From assembly GCA_900548855.1 (NCBI GenBank), contig URMF01000052.1, forward strand, positions 1 to 20,882: DNA of 20,882 bases, in the 5' to 3' direction. The translations under genes were made by a program, and so were the position numbers. How positions within the stretch are numbered: the stretch's first letter is position 1; the number at the start of each line of letters is the position of its first letter. This stretch comes from an uncultured Eubacteriales bacterium. Its GTDB lineage: Bacteria > Bacillota > Clostridia > Lachnospirales > Lachnospiraceae. The notes under the pieces are model-generated. The model had not been told where the DNA came from, did not search any database, and saw nothing but the letters and a program-made list of their open reading frames with translations. Positions 14,829 through 20,882 of this stretch are shown piece after piece.

Positions 14829-15881
14829 ATGATTGACATCAAAGAGTTATTGACATTTTCGGTGGAACAGAAGGCATCTGACGTACATATTGCAGTCGGT
14901 ATTCCGCCGAAGCTCAGAATTAACGGAAAGCTGATTGAGGTGGAGTGTCCTCCACTGGAGCCGATGGATGCGGCAGAGATGATTGGGGCAACCATGCATG
15001 AACGCCACAAGCAGATATTGAAGGAACGCGGAGAGGTGGACTTTTCCTTCGACTCCGATGAAACCGGACGTTTTCGTGTGAATGTATTTATGGATAGAGG
15101 GAATATGGCGGCGGCATACCGCCGGGTTGAGACGGTAATTCCAAGACCGGATCAGTTGGGAATCCCTACAGAGGTGGTAGAATTATACAAGAAAAAGCGT
15201 GGTCTTGTTCTGGTTACCGGCCCTACCGGTTCCGGTAAGTCCACAACACTTGCTTCTATCATCAACAAGGCAAATGAGAATCTGACAGACCATATTATTA
15301 CATTGGAGGACCCGATTGAGTATGTACATCATCACAAGAAATCCGTAGTTAACCAGCGTGAGGTTGGAATGGATACATTGAGCTATGGCAATGCACTCCG
15401 TGCAGCACTTCGTGAAGACCCGGATATTATTCTTCTTGGTGAGATGCGTGATTTGGAGACGATTTCTACAGCCATAACAGCAGCAGAGACCGGACATCTG
15501 GTATTCTCCACACTGCATACCATCGGAGCTGCCAATACCATCGACCGTATTATCGACGTGTTCCCGACACACCAGCAGCAGCAGACCCGTGTACAGCTGG
15601 CTATGATTCTGGAGGGAGTTATCTCCCAGGCGTTAGTACCGGCGGAGGATGGAAGAGGTCGTGTGGCAGCCTTTGAGGTTATGTTTGGCAGCCCGGCAAT
15701 CCGGAGCCTGATTCGTGAAGCAAAGACGCATCAGATTCAGTCGACAATCCAGACCAGCCGCCAGATGGGAATGATTACCCTGGATGACCATTTGTATGAA
15801 TTGTACAGAGAGGGAGCCATTAGTCGTGAAAATGCACTAATTTATGCCCAGGATCAGGCTGCATTAAAGAAAAAAATGTAG
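14829..15881 (+). CDS. pilT: type IV pilus retraction ATPase PilT
   Basis: PilT is the hexameric motor that depolymerises the pilus and so drives twitching and DNA uptake. The 350-residue protein has the PilT-type N-terminus (MIDIKELLTFSVEQKASDVHI), Walker A GPTGSGKST at 131-139, the Asp and Walker B boxes (LEDPIEYVHHHKKS, DPDIILLGEMRD), the His box GHLVFSTLHT, and the PilT-specific retraction motif AIRSLIRE at 290-297 followed by KTHQIQS. Absence of zinc cysteines and MshEN fits PilT rather than PilB. The ATG at 14829 follows an AGGGGA site; the in-frame ATG at 14805 has none. It lies 84 bases after pilB and is followed by a 187-base AT-rich gap. Confidence 0.95.
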   Translation: MIDIKELLTFSVEQKASDVHIAVGIPPKLRINGKLIEVECPPLEPMDAAEMIGATMHERHKQILKERGEVDFSFDSDETGRFRVNVFMDRGNMAAAYRRVETVIPRPDQLGIPTEVVELYKKKRGLVLVTGPTGSGKSTTLASIINKANENLTDHIITLEDPIEYVHHHKKSVVNQREVGMDTLSYGNALRAALREDPDIILLGEMRDLETISTAITAAETGHLVFSTLHTIGAANTIDRIIDVFPTHQQQQTRVQLAMILEGVISQALVPAEDGRGRVAAFEVMFGSPAIRSLIREAKTHQIQSTIQTSRQMGMITLDDHLYELYREGAISRENALIYAQDQAALKKKM

Positions 15882-16068
15882 ATTTTTGTTCATATTTGAT
15901 AAAAATTTCAAATTATGTTAATTTATTATTGCAATTTTAATAAAAATAGAGTAATATCATGATTAGAAAAAGTTAATAATTTGTTCATATTTTGTTCGTT
16001 ATTGATATACATAAAGTAGTAGGAGATAATGCAGAATCTGGACAGAGGATGAATGGTGGAGGAGTTGT
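15882..16068 (+). promoter_or_regulatory. AT-rich gap between pilT and pilC with direct repeats
   Basis: The gap contains TTTGTTCATATTT twice, at 15885-15897 and 15980-15992, plus a further TTTGTTC at 15991-15997, 11 bases after the previous one. TTGATA-like and TATACA-like hexamers are present but none has consensus spacing, so a promoter is only suspected. No terminator hairpin follows pilT. The end of the gap carries the strong pilC ribosome binding site GGAGGAG. Confidence 0.35.
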
Positions 16069-17280
16069 ATGGCACAGTATAATTATAAGGCGATTGATAA
16101 GAATGGCAAGCCGAAAAAGGGCACAATAGATGCTGCTGACCGTGAGAAAGCTCAGGAGAAGCTGAAAAGCGAAGGCTTATCCGTTACTGAATTGAAGGAT
16201 GCGGGAGAAGTCAAAGGAGGCTTTCATCTTGGTAAGAAAAAGGTAAAGAGCCGTGACCTGTCAATTCTGTGTAAGCAGATGGTCAGTATATTGAATGCAG
16301 GTGTTACGGTAATTACGGCATTGGATATGCTTTCGGAGCAGATGGACAATAAGACATTGAAGGAAGCAGTTGTGGAAGCCAAGATATATGTTGAAAAGGG
16401 TGGCAACTTATCAGATGCCATGCGGTTGAATTCGGATGTGTTTCCACCGATTATGATTAACATGGTTGCTGCCGGTGAGTCATCCGGTAGTATGGAGGTT
16501 TCTTTTGAACGGCTATCAGTTCACTTTGAGAAGGATGATGCGTTGAAGGGCAAGATTAAGGGAGCTCTTACTTATCCCATTATGGTAATGATAGTAGCAG
16601 TGCTGGTGGTTATTGTTGTAATGATTGCGGTTATTCCAAACTTTGTCGAAATGTTTGCGGATATGGGAACGGAACTGCCGCTGGCAACCCGTATGATGAT
16701 GTCGGGAAGTGATTTTATTATACATAGGTGGTATATTCTGGTACCTTGTATTGTCGGAATTATTGTTGCCATTAAGTTTGCACTGGCAACACCGAGCGGT
16801 CAGATGTTTTCTGCAAAGCTTGGGATTAATGCACCGATATTCAGCAATTTGGTAATTAAGAGCAATTCTGCACAATTTGCCAGAACCTTGAGTACGCTGA
16901 TGTCAGCAGGTATACCGATGTTGGACTCTATCGAACAGGTAGCTAGAATGATGAGCAACAAGATTTTCCGGGATGGTCTGATGAATGCCAAGGCACAGGT
17001 TGCCAAGGGACTTCCTCTTTCAAAACCTCTTAAGGATATGGATGTGTTTCCGACCATGCTGGTACAGATGGTTAAGATTGGGGAGGAAACCGGTAATATT
17101 GAGGATATGATGGAGAAGGTTGCGGATTTGTATGACAGAGAGGTAGACCTTGCAACAGAATCCCTGACCCAGGCAATGGAACCACTTACTATGGTGGTTA
17201 TGGCAGGTATTGTAGGTATGATTGTAGCTGCTGTATACGGTCCGATTCTTAGTATGTACGAAGGAATTGATAATATGTAA
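16069..17280 (+). CDS. pilC: type IV pilus inner-membrane platform protein PilC (type II secretion F family)
   Basis: PilC is the polytopic membrane platform on which pilin is assembled by PilB and removed by PilT. The 403-residue length is typical. The N-terminus YNYKAIDKNGKPKKGTI is the family's small cytoplasmic domain. Two T2SSF domains follow, each with the family pattern (LCKQMVSILNAGVTVI with GESSGSMEVSFERL; ARTLSTLMSAGIPML with GEETGNIEDMMEKV). Membrane helices lie at about 165-190, 221-241 and 372-394. The gene has a strong ribosome binding site just before the ATG and may have its own transcript start in the gap upstream. The pilin gene follows after 199 bases containing a long hairpin. 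Confidence 0.95.
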   Translation: MAQYNYKAIDKNGKPKKGTIDAADREKAQEKLKSEGLSVTELKDAGEVKGGFHLGKKKVKSRDLSILCKQMVSILNAGVTVITALDMLSEQMDNKTLKEAVVEAKIYVEKGGNLSDAMRLNSDVFPPIMINMVAAGESSGSMEVSFERLSVHFEKDDALKGKIKGALTYPIMVMIVAVLVVIVVMIAVIPNFVEMFADMGTELPLATRMMMSGSDFIIHRWYILVPCIVGIIVAIKFALATPSGQMFSAKLGINAPIFSNLVIKSNSAQFARTLSTLMSAGIPMLDSIEQVARMMSNKIFRDGLMNAKAQVAKGLPLSKPLKDMDVFPTMLVQMVKIGEETGNIEDMMEKVADLYDREVDLATESLTQAMEPLTMVVMAGIVGMIVAAVYGPILSMYEGIDNM

Positions 17281-17297
17281 CAAACTACGAGCAATGC

Positions 17298-17362
17298 GTC
17301 AGGGTATGTTAAGGTGTCTGCGTCAAGCTTGCTTGTAAGCAGATATCTTAACATATCCTGAC
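17298..17362 (+). repeat. long stem-loop between pilC and the pilin gene
   Basis: Bases 17298-17321 pair with 17339-17362: 24 contiguous pairs in RNA, of which three are G-U wobbles, closing a 17-base loop. The outermost bases down to 17294 and up to 17366 pair further after one mismatch. It lies 17 bases after the pilC stop. No T-run follows, so it is more likely an mRNA stabiliser, processing site or mobile-repeat remnant than a simple terminator. Confidence 0.85.
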
Positions 17363-17421
17363 ATATGGCGACAGCCGCAGCGAGCCGGAGGCAAGCTGGC
17401 ATTGTGGGATTATGATTAATT

Positions 17422-17444
17422 CTACCGGTGACCATGGTAGTTTT
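17422..17444 (+). terminator. small hairpin with T-run in the pilin leader (weak terminator or attenuator candidate)
   Basis: CTACC (17422-17426) and GGTAG (17436-17440) form a 5-base stem with a 9-base loop, followed by TTTT and an AT-rich stretch. It lies 36 bases before the pilin start. The stem is short, so termination would be inefficient at best. Confidence 0.35.
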
Positions 17445-17479
17445 AATAAAAATATTTTATAAGTAAAGGAGAGATTATT

Positions 17480-17953
17480 ATGAAAAAGAACAAAGGTTTT
17501 TCAATGGTCGAGCTGATTATCGTTATTGCGATTATGGCTATCTTAGCAGGTGCACTTGCACCGGCACTTATCAAGTACATCAATAAGTCTAGAATATCAA
17601 CAGATATTCAGACAGCTAACACCATTGCGACTGCAGTACAGACTGCTCTTGCGAATGAGAATGGTTATGATGAGGCACAAGCTATTACAGGTGCCGGAAC
17701 ATGGACTCCTATTGCAACTTTGTATACTACAGGTACTACCTTTGGTCCTTTAGTACAGGATACAGTAGGTGGCTCGACAGCACCAACGATTAAGTCAAAG
17801 AAATGTATGGCAGGTACATCATATACTGGTGCTACATTTGAAGTAGAGATTGATGGAAACAGCGTTCGTGTTCGCGAAAGTGGAGCAAGTCATATTCTTT
17901 ATCCAACAGCATCAATATGCTTAACGGATGATAAAGCTACCTGTACTCCGTAA
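17480..17953 (+). CDS. type IV prepilin, probable major pilin
   Basis: The 157-residue precursor has a short 6-residue leader ending KNKG, cleavage expected between G6 and F7, then FSMVELIIVIAIMAILAGAL: the N-terminal assembly helix with the conserved glutamate at mature position 5 (E11). The rest is a small Thr/Ala/Gly-rich globular domain with three cysteines, C109, C147 and C155; C147-C155 near the C-terminus could form a disulfide-closed loop. A strong ribosome binding site, AAGGAGA at 17465-17471, and placement after a stabilising-type hairpin suggest high expression, as for a major pilin. The prepilin peptidase that should process it is next. PilA-type identity is secure; whether it is the main or a minor subunit is inference. 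Confidence 0.92.
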   Translation: MKKNKGFSMVELIIVIAIMAILAGALAPALIKYINKSRISTDIQTANTIATAVQTALANENGYDEAQAITGAGTWTPIATLYTTGTTFGPLVQDTVGGSTAPTIKSKKCMAGTSYTGATFEVEIDGNSVRVRESGASHILYPTASICLTDDKATCTP

Positions 17954-17976
17954 TGTTTTGATACTTAATAAAGAAT

Positions 17977-18804
17977 ATGCATAATATAAGCATTACAAAT
18001 TTGATTATCGGAATCATAACCTGCCTTTTGGGGCAGGTTGCGATTCCTTTATCCTGTTTTATTAGTCAAGTGGAAGAAGGAAAATGTGGCAGTTGTTCAA
18101 GACTTAAACATTGTTATGGACATAAAAGGTGCCTTTTGACCCGTGGAGAGAATTTGAATGAGTGGATGATGGTTTCCTACATAAAATTGATGGGAAAATG
18201 TCCTTGGGCTAATATATTAATGAATAAAAGTGCGGTTGTCTATTTGATAGTAAATGTTTTGCTATTGTCGGGAGTTTTTTGGTCGAACAATACCGGTATA
18301 GACAGTGTTTTGTGGACGATTACTGTATCAGCTTTGTTTTCTCTAAGTGTGGTGGATTGGCGCACACAATATATTCCTCTTGAATACAATATTCTTATTT
18401 TTATTTGTGGACTGATTCATTTATTTGCAGATTTTTCTAATTGGTTAGAATATTTAATTGGTCTTATTGCGGTCAGCGGTTTTTTATTCATAGTCGACCG
18501 GATTGCAACACCGGTACTCAGAAAAAGGTATCCGGAGGATGAGGTTGACTCAGTAATAGGGGACGGTGACATCAAATTAATGGCAGCAACTGGCTTACTA
18601 TTAGGCTGGAAACTTAATTTTATAGCATTGGGAATTGGATGTATTTCAGGGTCAGTTATACATTTAATCCGGATGAAGATTAAGGGGAGCAGTGCGAAAC
18701 TGGCTCTCGGCCCGTATTTATCCTTGGGCGTATATATAGCAATGATATGCGGTGAACAGCTTGTGAGCTGGTATCTGAATATGTTAGGGTTGTACCCTGT
18801 TTAA
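17977..18804 (+). CDS. pilD: prepilin peptidase (A24 family, PilD-like) with unusual Cys-rich N-terminal loop
   Basis: This membrane aspartic protease cleaves the prepilin leader and in many bacteria N-methylates the new N-terminus. The two catalytic aspartates are visible: D127 in VDWRTQYIP and D198 in the GDGD motif (195-198) followed by IKLMAATGLLLGW. The 275-residue protein has several membrane helices, the first at about residues 5-29. The cytoplasmic loop after it has cysteines spaced C-x2-C-x6-C-x5-C (within about 37-53), unlike the paired CxxC of classical PilD. The only start is the ATG at 17977; no good ribosome binding site precedes it, so it is probably made in much smaller amounts than the pilin 23 bases upstream. 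Confidence 0.9.
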   Translation: MHNISITNLIIGIITCLLGQVAIPLSCFISQVEEGKCGSCSRLKHCYGHKRCLLTRGENLNEWMMVSYIKLMGKCPWANILMNKSAVVYLIVNVLLLSGVFWSNNTGIDSVLWTITVSALFSLSVVDWRTQYIPLEYNILIFICGLIHLFADFSNWLEYLIGLIAVSGFLFIVDRIATPVLRKRYPEDEVDSVIGDGDIKLMAATGLLLGWKLNFIALGIGCISGSVIHLIRMKIKGSSAKLALGPYLSLGVYIAMICGEQLVSWYLNMLGLYPV

Positions 18805-18836
18805 AATAACTTCTGATTAGCGAGGGAGGCTACGAC

Positions 18837-20492
18837 ATGGCGAAAAGTAATAAAGTCTTGACAGTAGAGATAACAAACGAAAGTATTACAATTATTGAGG
18901 TGACACCTTCAATAAAGAAACAGACAAATGTACATAATGCATTGATTTTTGAGACACCTGAGGATGCTTATGAGGATGGCACGCTCAGGGATGTGGAACG
19001 GATTGCATCTGTAATCCGGGAGCAGTTAGATGCAAACGGAATAACAAATAAGAATGTAATATTTATTTTAGCATCTTCCAAGGTGGTAAACCGTGAGGTG
19101 CTGATTCCGGAAGTGAAGGAGAACAAGGTAAAGGGAATTGTAGATGCCAATGCATCCGAATATTTCCCAGTTAATATAGAAGATTACGTTGTTTCTCATT
19201 CTATCCTTGAACATGTAGTGAATGAAGATAAGACAAAGCAGTTAAAGCTTATGGTAGTGGCTGCGCCGATTGCGATGGTTAAGAGCTATTATGAACTGGG
19301 AAGTATCCTGGGAATGAATGTCCAGTCAATTGATTACGTTGGTAATGCGATGCTTCAGTTGATTAAGACACAGACCAGTGCCACCATGACAACCATGGTT
19401 ATTCAGTTGGGCAGTGAAGCTACCATTCTTAATATTGTGAAGGGAGATACCCTGTTATTACAGAGAACTGTACCTTACGGAACCAATGCTGTAGTAACCG
19501 AGGTGATGGATGAAAAAGGTGTCGATGCGACAACCGCAATGACCCTTTTACAGAATGAGAGATTAATTACAGTTGATTTTGATGACAATGCAGCAACGGG
19601 AGCATTCCGGTATCTGATTAACAATATCGGGCGTGTCATTGATTATTATGTAACGAAGAATCCAGACAAACCGATAGATGATGTATTTTTGGTTGGTGAC
19701 GGTGCGCTGATTCGTGGTATTGATGGTCTGTTTAAGATTCAGTTGAATATTCAGACCAGAATCATGGACAGCTTGTACAATATTAAGTTTGACCCGAAGA
19801 TTGATTTGAAAATCTATAATCCGGTTTATCTGATTGCTCCAATTGGAGCAGCCTTTGCGCCGATGGGCTTTGTTCCAACGGAGGTGAAGACAAAGGGTTC
19901 CAGCAATACCGATTATGTGAAGATTGGTACGGGAGTTCTGGTTGGCGGAGTTGTGATTGCGGCAATTATGGCGGGTGTAACCATTGTGATGAAAAACAAT
20001 GCAATCTCTAAGCGTGATAGCCTGAATGCACAGATTGCGGCGATTGCAGATATTGACCAGATTGTCAGCGATTATGATGCGGCAAAGGCGAAATATGATG
20101 ACATGAAGAATATGTATAGCCAGACCCGCAGTCTGAATGAAAATATAACGATATTCTTTGATGAGCTGGAAAAGAATATGCCGAAGAATATGGCAATTAA
20201 TACCTATTCCTCAAGTGACGAGGGAGTAGAGCTGAGTGGTGTGACGAGAGATTATGATGAAATTGGTAAGTTTATCATTCAGCTGAAGAAGATTGCCTGT
20301 ATTGAGGATGCCTTCTTAGTGGATGTCACGGAAACGGAGAGCAAAGTACAGGTAGCAGAAGGTCAAGAAGCTGAGAGGGTGGATACCACCTATGAGTTCA
20401 ATATCACAGCTAGATTTGTTTCCATGGTAGAGGATGACACGGAAGAAGAGGCAGCTGCGGATGCGGTGCTTGAAGAAACCAGTGCAGAATAG
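18837..20492 (+). CDS. pilM: PilM-PilN fusion, type IV pilus alignment complex protein
   Basis: The 551-residue protein joins two usually separate parts. Residues 1 to about 345 are an actin-like PilM domain: TVEITNESITIIEV (phosphate 1), VIQLGSEATILNIVKG (phosphate 2) and VFLVGDGALIRGIDGL (adenosine motif, about residue 283 on). After a linker, one membrane helix (about 363-384) leads to a periplasmic-side PilN-like part: a coiled coil (about 385-435) and a small alpha/beta domain with MAINTYSSSDEGVELSGV, ending in an acidic tail. In other bacteria cytoplasmic PilM binds the N-terminal peptide of membrane PilN and links the motors to PilO; here the link is covalent. A GAGGGAGG-like site precedes the ATG at 18837. 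The pilO-like gene begins 11 bases after the stop. Confidence 0.88.
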   Translation: MAKSNKVLTVEITNESITIIEVTPSIKKQTNVHNALIFETPEDAYEDGTLRDVERIASVIREQLDANGITNKNVIFILASSKVVNREVLIPEVKENKVKGIVDANASEYFPVNIEDYVVSHSILEHVVNEDKTKQLKLMVVAAPIAMVKSYYELGSILGMNVQSIDYVGNAMLQLIKTQTSATMTTMVIQLGSEATILNIVKGDTLLLQRTVPYGTNAVVTEVMDEKGVDATTAMTLLQNERLITVDFDDNAATGAFRYLINNIGRVIDYYVTKNPDKPIDDVFLVGDGALIRGIDGLFKIQLNIQTRIMDSLYNIKFDPKIDLKIYNPVYLIAPIGAAFAPMGFVPTEVKTKGSSNTDYVKIGTGVLVGGVVIAAIMAGVTIVMKNNAISKRDSLNAQIAAIADIDQIVSDYDAAKAKYDDMKNMYSQTRSLNENITIFFDELEKNMPKNMAINTYSSSDEGVELSGVTRDYDEIGKFIIQLKKIACIEDAFLVDVTETESKVQVAEGQEAERVDTTYEFNITARFVSMVEDDTEEEAAADAVLEETSAE

Positions 20493-20503
20493 GGGGGATT
20501 GCA

Positions 20504-20882
20504 ATGAAATTAAGAGATTCAGAAAAAATGGCATTACTTATCTTGGTTGGTGTGGCAGCTGTTGTACTTGTGTTTATGTATGTTGCAAAACCTAATTATG
20601 AGGAAGTACAGACAATAAATACAGAAATTACACAGTTGCAGGCAAGGCTGGCAGAGTTGAACCAGAAGCAGGCAAACAGAGAGCAGTATATTGCAGATAC
20701 AGAGAAATTCAATTCAGATTTTGAGGATTTGTTAGATGCTTTTCCGGCAGATATGAATCAGGAAATCACTATCATGTTTTTGGATGGAATTAAAACCGAT
20801 AATGATTTTGCATTACAGGCCTTAGAAATGGGACAGAAGGAGCAGTTCTATACATTGGGACAGGGTGGCGGGGTGGCATCCC
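20504..20882 (+). CDS. pilO: PilO-like type IV pilus protein, 5' part (runs off the window)
   Basis: An ATG at 20504 with AGGGGGGA at 20491-20498 opens a frame that continues to the window end (126 codons). The product starts MKLRDSEKMALLILVGVAAV, a short cytoplasmic tail and one membrane helix (about residues 8-27), followed by a coiled coil rich in Glu, Gln and Leu (about 31-70) and then AFPADMNQEITIMFLDGI, the PilO/GspM-like transition into the ferredoxin-like domain. Topology and the position right after PilM-PilN support PilO, which pairs with PilN. The sequence itself diverges from proteobacterial PilO, so the name rests partly on context. Confidence 0.8.
   Translation, partial: MKLRDSEKMALLILVGVAAVVLVFMYVAKPNYEEVQTINTEITQLQARLAELNQKQANREQYIADTEKFNSDFEDLLDAFPADMNQEITIMFLDGIKTDNDFALQALEMGQKEQFYTLGQGGGVAS

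Noticed and set aside
16800..17435. Reverse frame of 211 codons across pilC and the hairpin gap
   Set aside because: It is antisense to the conserved PilC C-terminal half and lacks a ribosome binding site or domain. Its length reflects codon bias of pilC.
1..20882. tRNA genes, CRISPR arrays, insertion sequences, prophage or integrated-element ends
   Set aside because: No cloverleaf-like sequence, regularly spaced repeats, transposase or integrase frames were seen. Gene order and codon use look like core chromosome throughout.

Overview
The window looks like chromosomal DNA of a low-to-moderate G+C, spore-forming Clostridia, most likely a Lachnospiraceae-type anaerobe. The reasons are strong AGGAGG-type ribosome binding sites, an IreB/RuvX/DUF1292 gene string, RNase J, a sporulation sigma-K gene and a Gram-positive type IV pilus cluster. 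Genes are densely packed. No tRNA, rRNA, CRISPR array, insertion sequence or phage gene was seen. No gap exceeds 200 bases: the longest are 17281-17479, 15882-16068, 4979-5161 and 12864-13025, and each holds regulatory-looking sequence described below.

Region 1 (1-4713): the 3' part of a YfhO-type membrane protein, then rsmE, a NifS/IscS-type cysteine desulfurase and thiI, closely spaced and ending at a strong, probably bidirectional terminator. The desulfurase and ThiI form the sulfur relay for 4-thiouridine in tRNA.

Region 2 (4748-6660): a short reverse-strand HPr-like protein that has lost the phospho-histidine loop, with its own promoter, diverges from mtaB, which makes ms2t6A37 in tRNA.

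Region 3 (6687-12254): from a good promoter, ireB, ruvX, a DUF1292 gene, rnj, a ylbF-family gene, a shortened mltG-like gene, trmR and trhP. The order matches the Bacillus subtilis yrzL-yrrK-yrzB-yrrL-yrrM-yrrN/O string, with rnj and ylbF added. TrhP and TrmR would together make 5-methoxyuridine at tRNA position 34. With region 1 and mtaB, the first 12 kb is strongly biased to RNA modification and processing.

Region 4 (12231-12863, reverse): sigK, convergent with trhP and overlapping its 3' end, uninterrupted and lacking the usual inhibitory pro-sequence.

Region 5 (12985-20882): a type IV pilus cluster: pilB, pilT, pilC, a major-pilin gene, a prepilin peptidase, a PilM-PilN fusion and the start of a pilO-like gene that runs off the window. 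PilB carries an N-terminal MshEN motif predicted to bind cyclic di-GMP, and PilT implies retraction. A long RNA hairpin separates pilC from the pilin gene. The pilus region holds the most interesting signals (MshEN in PilB, PilM-PilN fusion, pre-pilin hairpin). I do not see a wholly undescribed system.
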